A stretch of DNA of 64,000 nucleotides from Neoarius graeffei (GCF_027579695.1 NC_083569.1:70673649-70737648), one strand, 5' to 3'. Positions 20,068-31,119 are shown, numbered from the stretch's first letter. A program made the numbers and translations. Notes: generated by a model from the sequence alone, not told the origin.

Positions 20068-21230
20068 TAAAGGTCTCACTGCATCGTTTTTTTCATTAAT
20101 TGTGCACTGGTATCTAGTATGAATGAATGCCCTGTGAGCCGGTTTTAGTGAAAAAAAAAAAAAATGCCGTGGTTCTCCTGTTTCAGGCTGTTCTAGTTTG
20201 GTGGAGGAGTGGGTGGGGAGAGAATGACAGGATTTCAGCTCTTACTCATTAATATTCATGACATGTAAACGTTGTTATCTCTGACTGGCTAGCAGCACTG
20301 TGACGCTACCTCCAGTGGGTCAAAACAAGCGGATGTGGGTGTCTTTGTAAAAACTGTTTTGATTGGCTATTATGGTCTCGACATCAATGTTTTGACTAAT
20401 AACAATGTAGATAACACGAATTTTACATCACATTCAACGAGATTTAAACGAGACTAAAGATGGCGACTTACAAATAATGTGTAAACATCGCTGGAGTTAA
20501 TAAAGTTTGAACAGCATGAAGGAACATACCCCAACCCCCAAAATTAATAAAAAAAAAATTCAACGGATGTGGCATAATATAAAAAAGTTCATTTTTTTTT
20601 TTACTCAAAAAAAGCGGAAATCCACCAAAAAGTGGAAAACTCATCCCTGCCTAGCTTGTGACCATGTCATGCATGCTAACGTGGAGAATATGAACATGCT
20701 ATTTTGTAACAAAAACCTTCGAACAAAAAGTTCATGTTTTACTTACAGCTTGTGAGCTGGTGGTCGATCGTCTTGACGGTACAGATCCAAGTATTAAAAA
20801 CAACCTCGAAGCAAAACCACTACTGAAGGCACGGAAGTTTGAAAAGTCACTGTGGTTGAAATGATCAGAACACAGTACTAATGTTGCATTACACTTCGCT
20901 GGTGGTGTTCCAAAGATAAATTCCATCCATTTCTTCTTCACCTCTTCTATCTTGGGCAAGAAATGCAACGTTGATGTGTTACTGCCACAAATAACACAGG
21001 CACGAACTTGTTCAGACATGTTTTCAACTTGCTGTTAGGTCCTCTTCGTTAGCTACTGACGAGATGGGCTCTGCTATCTCTCCTCGCGCTTAAATCCGAA
21101 CTTTCTTCCCGTGGGCTGTCGCAAGCCAAGGTGGGCGAGGCTATGAATACTAATTTTCGAAGTGATGCAAGTTTGTAGGGCTTTTTCAGATTCGCTCGTT
21201 TTTCCGACTATTTTCTTTCATAAGCTAATA
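20068..21230 (-). mobile_element. Probable TTAA/THAP element, one end unclear
   Basis: The left end reads TTTTAAAGGTCTCACTGCATCG, matching the TTAA-AGG style of the other elements. No inverted right end was found, so this copy may be truncated. It carries the THAP exon on the minus strand. Confidence 0.5.
20747..21019 (-). CDS. THAP-domain first exon, transposon-derived
   Basis: Exon of 91 codons from the ATG at 21019 to a strong donor (CACAAGCT|GTAAGT at 20747|20746). It reads MSEQVRACVICGSN (first two zinc Cys, residues 8 and 11), LHFLPKIEEVKKKWMEFIF, ATLVLCSDHFNHSDFSNF (Cys and His of C2CH) and LFLILGSVPS, the closing box. No in-frame stop before the donor. Later transposase exons are not visible. 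A transposase N-terminus is more likely than a host gene, given the surrounding repeats. Confidence 0.7.
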
Positions 21231-21319
21231 CAGGGAATGGGAGTAGAATTACATTTTCACATGCAGCATGAATATGCAACTCGGAGTGAACTATGGTATT
21301 TCAAAAAGAGCCAGTATTA

Positions 21320-21490
21320 ACACTGAAAAACACCACACTGAACTCAGGGACCGCACATCTCACTTTACCTCGCTCATTTGCACTATTCCACACTACCTCA
21401 TCTTAACAGCTGCTAGTTTGTTTATACTGCTTATTTCAATGTTTACCTGCTATACCTCAAGTGCCCTTGACTGTTTGTTTATTTGAACCA

Positions 21491-21524
<34 letters not shown>

Positions 21525-23190
21525 CAGCCTTCCAAGTAATGTTTGGGAATCAGACACAGTCTCAGCGTTTAAGTCTAGGCTGAAAACATATGTTTAGTCA
21601 AGCCTTGTGTTAATGGTGTTTATGAGGTAAAGGTGTAGATCTGGAGGACCCTCAGAGTGTTTTGGTAAACTGGGATGTATGGATGCTGTCAGTCCCCACT
21701 CGCTTGCTCACTCGAGTTTGTTGACGGTGTAGTGGCTGCTGCTTTATGTCCCGGGGCTCCCTCATGCCTGTGTTACCTTCTGGCTCTCCCCTTTTAGTTA
21801 TGCGGTCATAGTTAGTTGCCGGAGTCCCTGCTTGTACTCAGTGCAATATGTATACTGTTCCTACTTATTCAGGTGACATTGGGCATACCTAACAACCTGT
21901 GTTTTCTCTCTCTCACTCTCTCTCCCCCCAAACCTGTCCCTCTGAGTTACATGGAGTCAACAGGAAATCTTTTGGTGGAGAGGGTGGAGACCTCGACTGG
22001 CTATCGTAGCCTGCAGGGAATCAGCCGTCAGACATTCTGTCGCATGTCCCAGACCCGGTGAAATGTAACTGAATTGTCTTGGCCAGCCCTAAGGGTTCCA
22101 TCTGCATCCCATCATTGCTGAGGAGTGTGCTCCCATTACCCAATCAAGCATCCAGCCAGAGCAGGTCATGATATTTAACCATATTAACATGCCATTGTTG
22201 TGTGTTGTGCCTGATGTCAAGACTCTCGTCTCTGCAAGCCTACCACACAAACTTAATACTTGTGTCATTTTTAGGGCATACCTAACAACATGTGTTTCCC
22301 CCCCCAATCTGTCCCTCTGAGTTACATGCTGGTCCTGGGATTGAGATGCTGGCCTCTTCTGCCCCTCGGACCTGCTTGATCCATCCTGGTGCCCTGTGTC
22401 TGGTCGGAGTTTTATCACATCGCTCCTGTGGAGGACGGCCCCATGAGGACAGTTGAGGGTTATACCTGGAGGATGCTCTGGACTCTTACAATAATGCTTT
22501 TATGGTTGAGGACTACAGTTGACTCGCTAACTTTAGGACTGCAGTTGTCATGAACAGTTTTGCACTCAAATTTCCATCAATGAAGAGTTTATAACATCAA
22601 CGAAACTGACTTCATGTTAAAACTGTTAATATTATAGTCATGCTGTCTGTTGTTGCCCAAATGAGGATGGGTTCCCTTTTGAGTCTGGTTCCTCTCGAGG
22701 TTTCTTCCTCATGACGTCTGAGGGAGTTTTTCCTTGCCACCGTCACCACAGGCTTGCTCATTGGGGATAGATTAGGGACACAATTAGCTCATGTTTTAAG
22801 TCGTTCAAATTCTGTAAAGCTGCTCTGCGACAATGTTTACTGTTAAAAGCGCTATACAAATAAACTTGAGTGTTTAGTCTACGTCTAGTTTATATCTAGA
22901 GTGTTTATACTGTTTATATTGTCTGAGTGTTTAGTCTATGTCTAGTTCTTCTTATCTAGTGTTTATACTGTTTATTTATACTGCTTGTTGGAATGTTTAG
23001 TCTATGTCTAGTTCCTATCTAGAGTGTTTATATTGGTTATATTGTTTGGTTTTTTTAATTATTCTCTTATTCTGTTTTTATTTATTGCATTGCCTGTTTG
23101 CACCGTGGGTCAGAGAGGACTGAAATTTCATCTGTGCTGTGTGTCGAGCATGTATAGCATATTTGACAATAAAGTTGACTTGACAAACAT
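21320..23190 (+). mobile_element. LINE 3' UTR split by another LINE 3' end
   Basis: Outer part 21320-21485 (CTCGCTCATTTGCACTATTC) resumes at about 22872 and ends TTTGACAATAAAGTTGACTTGAC, condensed here to GACAATAAAGTTGACTTGA, a typical fish LINE 3' terminus. Inner part about 21512-22871 encodes WNSLPSNVWESDTVSAFKSR then LKTYLF, stop, and ends AAAAGCGCTATACAAATAAA. A (GT)n tract lies at 21490-21511. Confidence 0.7.
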
Positions 23191-23231
23191 TTTTGGTGGA
23201 AGGGCACCTTTAATGGTGTATGAACTGAATA

Positions 23232-23944
23232 GGGAGGGAAAGTAATCTCATCGCCCCCTACTGGATGCGTTCCAACCTCTATGGCAAAATGAATGGGAAT
23301 ATCTTTTCAAAAAATTACATTTCAGGTTACACTTCAAAGTTAAGACAATGGCTTCCATATGCTGTGCATGTCGGGCAGCTCCCTCGATCCTGGTGATCAT
23401 ACTTTATTTTTTCCACCAATTTGAATTGTTTTGAATGTTTTTTTAATAAGCTGATCAAAGACTACATGGACCCGACGTCGCGTACATGACGTCACCGCAA
23501 GTCTAGCGCCTTTCCAAATCTGTAGCAGGTAGTGGCCGGTGAGTAGCCTACATCAACATGCCGATTTGTATAACGTGGTTGGCGGAGTATTTCTGTACCA
23601 ATAAGAAATGCATCCCTCGTGGGGATAACCATTACAGATCAGATAGCTAAGCCTACTGCTGACGTAATATGAGCGACTCTGACTAGACAGTTTGGTTGTA
23701 GTCCGTTTCTGACAGGTTAGGCGCAATTTCGATCTTTTAAAAGACGGCGAAATTTCACCTGATACTTTCACAGTTAGTAGATAATCCCAACATATACAAC
23801 ATATTTTTGGGGGGTGTACAAGTTTCACGTGATAACTTCGTGGGATTTTTTTTTTTTTTAAATCGGGTCTATGGGATTTCAAAAGCATGGCTCTCGGCTT
23901 AGGAACGCTACCACTAGGATCGCTGTGTTTCACTTTCCCTCCCT
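23232..23944. mobile_element. Probable MITE, short inverted ends
   Basis: Ends TAGGGAGGGAAAGT and ACTTTCCCTCCCTA are 14-bp inverted repeats about 710 bp apart. No clear target duplication. Interior non-coding. Confidence 0.5.
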
Positions 23945-24190
23945 AGATCATCAGTTTTGGAAAAAAATCATGTATGTGGCAAGAGTAAGAATAATTTAAG
24001 CTTGTTTAATGGTTTAATCTGGTCCAAGCAATGAGGGCAAAAGATACCCTCACCATGTAGCCTATGTAACAAAGATACATTAACAATCTGGCATCCGTTA
24101 CACCTACACACACAAAAAAAAAAGTATACACCACCATGTTTTAGGCAAAGTTATCCGAGGCAAACACAAGTTGAAACTTTCCACTCTATG

Positions 24191-24556
24191 GCACGGTGGT
24201 GTAGTGGTTAGTGCTGTCGCCTCACAGCAAGAAGGTCCTGGGTTCGAGCCCTGTGGCCGGCGAGGGCCTTTCTGTGTGGAGTTTGCATGTTCTCCCCGTG
24301 TCCCTGGAGGAAACCCACGCATGCTCCGATTTCCCCCACAGTCCAAAGACATGCAGGTTAGGTTAACTGGTGGCTCTAAATTGACCGTAGGTGTGAGTGC
24401 GAATGGTTGTCTGTGTCTATGTGTCAACCCTGTGATGACCTGGCGACTTGTCCAGGGTGTACCCCGCCTTTCACCCGTAGTCAGCTGGGATAGGCTCCAG
24501 CTCGCCTGCGACCCTGTAGAACAGGATAAAGCGGCTAGAGATAATGAGATGAGACA
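24191..24556 (+). mobile_element. tRNA-derived SINE, type A
   Basis: Head GCACGGTGGTGTAGTGGTTA with B box GGTTCGAGCCC, shared body, then type A tail: CTCTAAATTGACCGTAGGTG, GATGACCTGGCGACTTGTCC, GGGATAGGCTCCAGCTCGCC, ending AGAGATAATGAGATGAGAC. Confidence 0.95.
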
Positions 24557-25837
24557 AACAAGGCAAGCTACAACTGCGCTGCTTCGAAAATGTAAATTTA
24601 ACAGCTTCATGAAAGTGCGCTGATGGTTACCATGGAAACCCTGTGTCCCCTGCACTGTGTTCCTCCGCTGAGTCGCGCGCTCATTCGCGTTTGTGTTCTT
24701 GGTCTCAGAGCTGCACGCGCGAAACAGACACAGAAGACAGAATCAACGTTTAACATAATTAACAATGCACTTTTTACGGAGACGTTTTAATGCCATTTTT
24801 TTTATCCAGTTGAATATGTAGCGTACAAATGTATTTTCAGCTCTTAAAAATGACCGAGGTCCGGACCGCGGGGGCCTCAGAGCTGGCTAAGGCCATGGAA
24901 ATGAACAAGACGCTAACAGGAAGATAAGACAGTTCAATGACAAATGGAAGTTAGGGCGAGATTGGTTAGTTCATAGCAAAACCGAAAATACGCTGTACTG
25001 CGAAGACTGTAGAAAGCCTGGCAAAGACAGGCACCAATAACTTTAAACTCAAAACTATAAAGGACCACGAAAAGTCAAATGCACACATCGGTACTATAAC
25101 ATCAAAACGGGCGAAGACGGCTGGTTCACTACAGGACAGCATTGCTTTCAGTCCCTGGCTGTCATGAAGTCAGCTGAGCTGGAGAGGATGAAGCTGCTGT
25201 TTAGAAACGTTCACGTGATCAGAAAGAGGTTGATCCCATCCCAGCTATCAACTTATGGCCTGCTGGAAGCCTCAGGTCACGAAGACCATTTTTCATGGAC
25301 CATTCAGACTCATCTGATGATGAATGTAATGAGGACATTTAATGTCTCTCTCTACACATTCATACACACTATTAATAGATAATACATAACACTTGAAAAT
25401 ACACAATACTTGCATATCAAAAGATCAAATGTCTTTCAATGATAAATGTTTTGAATTGGACTTTTAATATTAGAATCAGTTCAGCTGTACTGAATGTAAT
25501 TTTTCATATTATACGATATTTCATATTGTAAGGGGCTTGAATTTGAGTTCAATAAACAGAATACTCTGTTTATATTTTTGTCTGAATTGGTTGCATGTTT
25601 TCATATAGGGAGCTACCTTAACAGCACTGAATACGAGTGCTACTGTAGAAATACATTATACGCTGCCATTCATAATTAAATCTAGATCTTCCGAACTTTA
25701 ACGTATCATGGTGAAGAAAAAAACTGCAATTTACTGGCAACAAAATTGTGGCTAGTGAAAAGGCTGAATGGCTAGTGGCTCGGGAAAACCACTAGCCACA
25801 GTGGCCGGTGAGCAAAAAAATTTAATGTAAAGTCCTG
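24557..25837 (+). pseudogene. hAT transposase remnants (TTF finger and following exon)
   Basis: Around 24880-25130 the fragments ELAKAMEMNKT, DWLVHSKTENTLYCEDCRKP and NFKLKTIKDHEKSNAHIG form a decayed TTF-type zinc finger in shifting frames. At 25164-25382 an open frame reads SAELERMKLLFRNVHVIRKR, resembling the segment after the finger in ZNF862-like hAT proteins. Stops and frameshifts rule out function. The right end contains two mirrored GGCTAGTG / CACTAGCC tracts near the terminus. Confidence 0.6.
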
Positions 25838-26005
25838 GTGTGCATGTGTGTGTTCACTGCTTCAGATGGGTTAAATGCAGAGGATGAATTTCACTGTGCT
25901 TGAAGTGCGCATGTGACAAATAAAGGTTTCTTCTTATTATTAGAAAGCTCATGTGTTCATTATAGCCTTCTACAAAAGGCCAATATTTTTATAACAATTA
26001 ATAAA

Positions 26006-26371
26006 CACGGTGGTGTAGTGGTTAGCGCTGTTACCCCACAGCAAGAAGGTCCGGGTTCGAGCCCCGTGACCGACGAGGGCCTTTCTGTGTGGAGTTTGCA
26101 TGTTCTCCCCGTGTCCGCGTGGGTTTCCTCCGGGTGCTCCGGTTTCCCCCACAGTCCAAAGACATGCAGGTTAGGTTAACTGGTGACTCTAAATTGACCG
26201 TAGGTGTGAATGTGAGTGTGAATGGTTGTCTGTGTCTATGTGTCAGCCCTGTGATGACCTGGCGACTTGTCCAGGGTGTACCCCGCCTTTCGCCCGTAGT
26301 CAGCTGGGATAGGCTCCAGCTTGCCTGCGACCCTGTAGAAGGATAAAGCGGCTACAGATAATGAGATGAGA
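26006..26371 (+). mobile_element. SINE type A
   Basis: Full-length: CACGGTGGTGTAGTGGTTAG to AGATAATGAGATGAGATT. Inserted just after the 3' end of the split type B SINE. Confidence 0.95.
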
Positions 26372-26711
26372 TTAATAAGCATAAAGAAAAGGTTTTATTT
26401 GCCCATCTGTGCAGCTTGACCTCGTGGCCTGCATTAATGCGGGTTTTGCCCTCAGTAATGGCAACCCTTGAACACATCAGCCCTTACTGTTTGTGTGAGG
26501 TGTTTTGTACCTTACAGCCTCACTAGTGTGCATGAAAAGACCTCAAAGAAGAATGCATTTAAAAAAAAATTCATTAGAAGTGAAATCCACCATGTTTGCA
26601 GGCTGTGTGTGTGTCTAACACCGAGCCCCTGAGCTCGACAGCGCCTTGTTTATACCTTAAAAAACGCTTGAGTCGAATAATGGCGTTATAAACAGCATCC
26701 AAAAGCCTTAC
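26372..26711. other. Unique sequence, probable start of brms1 intron 1
   Basis: No repeats recognised. It lies directly downstream (minus strand) of the candidate donor at 26711. Confidence 0.4.
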
Positions 26712-26820
26712 CTCAGCCCGAGTTTGTGTTCAAGTCCCTCTGCAACGGGAATATTTGCGCCTGAATGTTTCTATCAACAGGGGCAACTTGGACTTCCTCA
26801 GGATTTGAGCTCACTGCTCG
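26712..26820 (-). other. Candidate untranslated first exon (brms1?)
   Basis: On the minus strand CTCGGGCTGAG|GTAAGG gives a consensus splice donor at 26712|26711. It follows promoter-like sequence at a suitable distance. It would pair with the acceptor at 1053 that opens the brms1 coding exon, making intron 1 about 25.7 kb. Human BRMS1 also has a non-coding first exon. The left boundary is the donor; the transcription start is a guess. Confidence 0.4.
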
Positions 26821-27010
26821 GTTTTTCGTCATTTCCGGCCTGGCCAATCAGAGAGCACGTCACAATCGACTCTGGCCAATAGGATCACGAAGACTGTAAA
26901 TCGCTGACTCATCTCTGAGAGTTAAACCCGGAAATGTCCGACAGCTCCATTCGTTTAGCTGCACAAAGCTAAACGAATGGAGCGGAAGTTGTTAGAAGGG
27001 GAACTTCCGC
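26821..27010 (-). promoter_or_regulatory. Promoter-like block: CCAAT and ETS sites
   Basis: Unique DNA with CCAAT at 26844-26848 and 26876-26880, and GGAA/TTCC ETS-type cores at 26833 (TTTCCGG), 26928 (CCGGAAAT), 26982 (GCGGAAGTT) and 27002 (AACTTCCGC). Such clusters are typical of housekeeping, often bidirectional, vertebrate promoters. No transposon signature overlaps it. Confidence 0.45.
26944..26983. repeat. Perfect 17-bp hairpin
   Basis: Arms GCTCCATTCGTTTAGCT and AGCTAAACGAATGGAGC with a 6-nt loop (GCACAA). A second hairpin follows at once (26982-27010), arms GCGGAAGTT / AACTTCCGC with an 11-nt loop. Confidence 0.95.
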
Positions 27011-27028
27011 TAACAGAGCATGTTATAT

Positions 27029-27073
27029 TTATTATTATTATTATTATTATTATTAATAATAATAATAATAATA
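27029..27073. repeat. (TTA)n/(TAA)n microsatellite
   Basis: TTA units run into TAA units, giving an inverted simple repeat at the 3' end of a minus-strand LINE. Confidence 0.9.
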
Positions 27074-27484
27074 AATTTAAGGCGCCTTTCAGGGCACTCA
27101 AGGTTATCTCACAATACACATAAACGACAATAAAAAGAAAAAAAAAAGACACAATATAAATATAAATACAGTAAAATCAGAAATCAGCAGTAGTGGATGA
27201 CAAGTTATAGTGAGTAGGCAAGTTTGAAAAGGTGGGTTTTTAAACTGGTTTTGAAAATGGCTGAGTTAAGGGCAGCACGGTGGTGTAGTGGTTAGCGCTG
27301 CTGCCTCACAGCAAGAAGGTCCGGGTTCGAGCCTCATGGCCGGTGAGGGCCTTTCTGTGTGGAGTTTGCATGTTGTCCGCGTGGGTTTCCTCCGGGTGCT
27401 CTGGTTTCCCTCACAGTCCAAAGACATGCAGGTTAGGTTAACTGCTGACTCTAAATTGACCGTAGGTGTGAATAGTTGTCTATC

Positions 27485-28141
27485 GCTACGTTCACACTGC
27501 AAGGCTTAAGGCTCAATTCCGATTTTTTTGTGAAATCCGATTTTTTTGTGAGGTCGTTCACATTAACAAATATATGCGACTTGTATGTGATCCTCAGTAT
27601 GAACGAAAAGCGACCTAAAAGTGTTCCGCATGCGCATTGCAGGATACGACGACGTCACACGCAGTGAGCATGGCCAGTGTTTACGGAAGTAAAACCGCCC
27701 GGTTGCGGTATGACCCATCCAATCTAGCTTGAATGGCTGTATCCCCCCAGATGGAAATCAGCTCCCTAACCTCTGCGTCCTTCCATTGAGAAGATTCAGA
27801 ACCTTCACAGCCCGAAGCGTCCCTCGCATTGATGTCATATGCGCCATGTTGTTGTAACTTTTTTTGAGAGACCCGCCGCCTACTTCAGCGCAGAATAGTG
27901 ACGTTTGTGGCTTGTTGATGACGTGTAAGTCGGATGAATGCGACCTGGCGGTTCAGACTGAAGTCGCACATGAAAAGAGCGGACAGGAATCGGAATTAGG
28001 ACCACATATCCAAACGGCCTGAGTCGGATTTGAAAAAATCGGATCTGTGTCGTTCATATTGTCAATAAAAGATTGGATACAGGTCACATATGGGCGAAAA
28101 GATCAGATTTGAGTCACTTCAGCCTGCAGTGTGAACGTAGC
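27485..28141. mobile_element. MITE with GCTACGTTCACACTGCA ends
   Basis: Inverted ends GCTACGTTCACACTGCA and TGCAGTGTGAACGTAGC. The interior has repeated TCCGATTTTTTTGTGA and AATCGGATCTG motifs near both ends. No coding capacity seen. Confidence 0.85.
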
Positions 28142-28145
28142 CTTA

Positions 28146-28796
28146 TGGCCCTTTTCCACTACCCTTTTTCAGCTCACTTCAGCTCGCTTCAGCTCACTTC
28201 AGCCCGACACGGCTCGCGTTTCGACTACCAAAAAACAGCACGACTCAGCTCGCTTCAGCCCTGCTTAGCCCCTAAAACTCTCACGGTTTTGGAGTGGGGC
28301 TGAAGCGAGCCAAACCGTGCCGAGTGAGGCTGGGGGCGTGAGCAGACACTCCCCTGTGCACTGATTGGTGAGGAGGAGTGTCCTCACATGCCCACACACG
28401 CCCCGCGAGCACGCTGGGATCTGTAAACACCGCAAACCTGGAAGAAGGAGAATTACGAGAATTATGAAGCCTTATGCGCCTCGCCTCATCTATACGCTCT
28501 TGCCAGTATCTGTTGGCGTTGTCGGTGACAGCAAGCCACAGCACCAAGACCAGCAACACTAACGACTCCATGTTTATTGTTTACTATCCGGGTCGTGAGA
28601 CTACCGCTTAAAAGCTCACTGATGTCACTGTTTGCGCTGCTTAACGACATCACGTGACGTCCACCCACTTTTGCTAACTCCACCCAATGTGTCCACCCAC
28701 TTCCAGCCAGCACGGTTCAGCGCGGTTGTAGTCGAAATGCAACTCCAACAGCCCCACTCAGCTCGACTCAGCCGCGTTGGTAGTGGAAAAGCGGCA
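28146..28796 (-). mobile_element. PIF/Harbinger-type element, copy 3
   Basis: Same ends as copies 1 and 2 (TGGCCCTTTTCCACTACC ... GTAGTGGAAAAGCGGCA). TTA precedes it and TAT follows. On the minus strand (28571 downward) the leader ORF reads MESLVLLVLVLWLAVTDNAN then RYWQERIDEARRIRL and runs on about 60 codons because the usual stop is mutated. Confidence 0.85.
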
Positions 28797-29530
28797 TATG
28801 TGTCAGCCCTGTGATGAGCTGGCGACTTGTCCAGGGTGTACCCTGCCTTTCGCCCCGTAGTCAGCTGGGATAGGCTCCAGCTTGCCTGCGACCCTGTAGA
28901 ACAGGATAATGAGATGAGATGAGGTAATGAGTTAATGTTCCTGATGTCAGGGGGGAGGGAGTTCCAGAGGCGAGGGGCAGAGCGACTGAAGGCTCTGGAC
29001 CCCATGGTGGACAGACGGCACAGTGAGGCTGATGGAGGAGGCTGCCCTGAGTGTCCGGGAGGGAGTGTTAATGTGGAGAAGGTCGGAGAGGTCTAGGGGG
29101 GCGAGGTTGTGGATGGCCTTGAAAGTGTGGAGCAGGATTTTAAAGTCTAAGCGAAATTTAACAGGAAGCAAGTAGAGTTGTTGGAGAACAGGAGTGATAT
29201 GATTGATGGATGGAGTTCTGGACTAGTTGGAGCTTATGGATGGACTTGTAGGGGAGACCGAAGAGGAGGGAGTCACAGTAGTCTAGGCGGGATGTGATTA
29301 AAGTGTGGACCAATATGGCAGCGCAATTGGAAGTAAGGGACGGACGGAGGCAGTTAATATTGTTAAGATGGAAGTAGGCCGACCGGGTAACATTATTAAT
29401 ATGGGTTTGGAATGACAAAGAGCTGTCAAGGACGACACCCAGGCTCTTAACCTGAGGGGAAGGGGAAACAGAGGAGTTGTCAATGGGGATGGTGAATCTG
29501 GGAGTGTTAGTGAGAATGGATTTAATATTT

Positions 29531-29772
29531 AATAGTAGCCTACATGATAACGTGAAATAATTTCATTACTAAAACATGCTTCTGTCATATGTATTACATC
29601 ATTCAATTTATTAACGTTTCATTAACGTGGTTATTTATTTATTTATACTCGCTTAAGGATATTATTCTGGGTTCTCTGTTGTGAGTTTGTGATCAAGAGC
29701 TGTCTCTCAGAATAATAAAAGACTTCAGAGAACCCCAAAGGTTGGAAATTTTCTGATTTTTTGACAGAAACC
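29531..29772. other. AT-rich unique spacer
   Basis: No gene or repeat recognised. Confidence 0.4.
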
Positions 29773-30630
29773 GGGTGGTGTAGTGGTTAGCACTGTCGCC
29801 TCACAGAAAGAGGTCCTGGGTTCAAGCCCAGTCACCAACGAGGGCCTTTCTGTGTGGGGTTTGCAGGTTCTCCCCATGTCTGTGTGGGTTTCATCCGGGT
29901 GCTCCGGTTTCCCCCACAGTCCAAGGACACACAGCTTAAGCTAATTGGTGGCTCTAAATTGACCGTGAGTATGGATGGTTGTTTGTCTCTATGTGCCAGC
30001 CCTGCGATAACCTGGCGACTTGTCCAGGGTGTACCTCGCCTCTCACCCATAGTCAAGTCAAGTTTATTTGTATAGCGCTTTTAACAATAAACATTGTCGC
30101 AAAGCAGCTTTGCAGAATTTGAACGACTTAAAACATGAGCTAATTTTATCCCTAATCTATCCCCAATGAGCAAGCCTGTGGTGACGGTGGCAAGAAAAAA
30201 CTCCCTCAGACGACATGAAGAAGAAACCTCGAGAGGAACCAGACTCAAAAGGGAACCCATCCTCATTTGGGCAACAACAGACAACATGACTATAACATTA
30301 ACAGTTTTAACATGAAGTCAGTTTCGTTGATGTTATAACTCTTCATTGATGGAAACTTGAGTGCAAAACTGTTCATGACAACTGCAGTCCTAAAGTTAGC
30401 AAGTCAACTGTAGTCCTCAGCCATAAAAGCATTACTGTACTATAAGTGTCCAGAGTGTCTTCCAAGTGTGACTTTCAACTGTCTGTATGGGACTGCCCTC
30501 CACAGGAGCGATGTGATGAGACTCCAACCAGACATAGGGCATCAGGATGGCCGTAGTTAGCTGGGATAGGCTCCAGCTTGCCTGCGACCCTGTAGAACAG
30601 GATAAGCGGCTACAGATAATGAGATAATGG
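29773..30630 (+). mobile_element. SINE type A split by a LINE 3' end
   Basis: 5' part 29773-30054, 3' part 30551-30630 (CCGTAGTTAGCTGGGATAGG to AGATAATGAGATAATGG). The interrupting 30055-30550 is duplicated at its edge (CCATAGT / CCGTAGT), consistent with LINE target duplication. Confidence 0.9.
30055..30550 (-). mobile_element. LINE 3' end, inserted in a SINE
   Basis: Minus-strand copy of the same 3' UTR as 22400-22875: TTTGTATAGCGCTTTTAACA, TGCAGTCCTAAAGTTAGC and AACCTCGAGAGGAACCAGAC all recur in reverse orientation. About 500 bp, 5' truncated. Confidence 0.9.
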
Positions 30631-30673
30631 ATGGATGGACAGATGTTACAGAAAACAAAAGACCATTATAAAA

Positions 30674-31119
30674 GTTCATTCATTCATTCATTCATCTTCA
30701 GTCACTACTTTATCCTGGTCAGGGTTGCAGTGGATCCACAGCATGAACACTGGGCACAAGTTGGCCGAATTTACATGCACTCCATCCATCCATTTTGGCA
30801 TATCACTACAGTGACGTGGCCGCTCTGACAGCTTCAGCCATCAAAGTCTCAAGGGAACATTACAGTAGTGGTTTCCCGTCACCTTCTACTGGATTATTAT
30901 ATCCTCTCAACCATTCACACTCACATTCACACCTATGGACAACTTAGAGCGAGCAATTAACCTAACCTTCATGTCTGGAGCACCTAGAGGAAACCCACAC
31001 AGACACAAGGAGAACATGCAAACTCCACACAGAAAGGCCCTCATCAGTGACTGGGCTTGAACCCAGAAACTTCTCGCTGTGAGCTGATAGTGCTAACCAC
31101 TACACCACCATGCTGCCCC
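30674..31119 (-). mobile_element. Older tRNA-derived SINE
   Basis: Minus orientation: the tRNA-like head is at 31060-31119 (complement of GTGGTGTAGTGGTTAGCACT), the body at 30920-31030, and a divergent tail with (ATTC)n at 30674-30695. More diverged than the type A copies. Confidence 0.85.

Larger units (their letters stand above)
19548..25837. mobile_element. Large hAT-type insertion with TTF-finger remnants
   Basis: Ends CAGGGCTTTACATTA and TAATGTAAAGTCCTG are inverted. The target duplication is not clean (ACGTGCGC vs GTGTGCAT). The right third encodes DWLVHSKTENTLYCEDCRKP and NFKLKTIKDHEKSNAHIG, the pattern of the TTF-type zinc finger in hAT transposases of the ZNF862-like group. The interior is riddled with other repeats. 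Confidence 0.7.
19281..25938 (+). mobile_element. SINE type B split by a 6.3 kb hAT-like insertion
   Basis: 5' part 19281-19547 (head to CTGCTCTGTGCACGTGCGC). 3' part 25838-25938 (TGTGTGTTCACTGCTTCAGA to GGTTTCTTCTTATTATT). The two parts join to a complete type B SINE. Confidence 0.85.
27271..28921 (+). mobile_element. SINE type A split by two MITEs
   Basis: 5' part 27271-27482 (GGCAGCACGGTGGTGTAGTG to GAATAGTTGTC). 3' part 28797-28921 (TATGTGTCAGCCCTGTGATG to ATGAGATGAGATGAG). Between them are 27485-28141 and 28146-28796. Confidence 0.9.
27074..29530 (-). mobile_element. LINE (L2/CR1-like) 3' half, split by a SINE
   Basis: The 3' UTR is at 27074-27270. The coding part at 28922-29530 reads (minus) [59 protein letters not shown] and SRAFSRSAPRLWNSLPPDI. 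These are the conserved C-terminal blocks of CR1/L2-type ORF2, with stops and frameshifts. The SINE complex 27271-28921 lies between the two parts. Confidence 0.85.
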
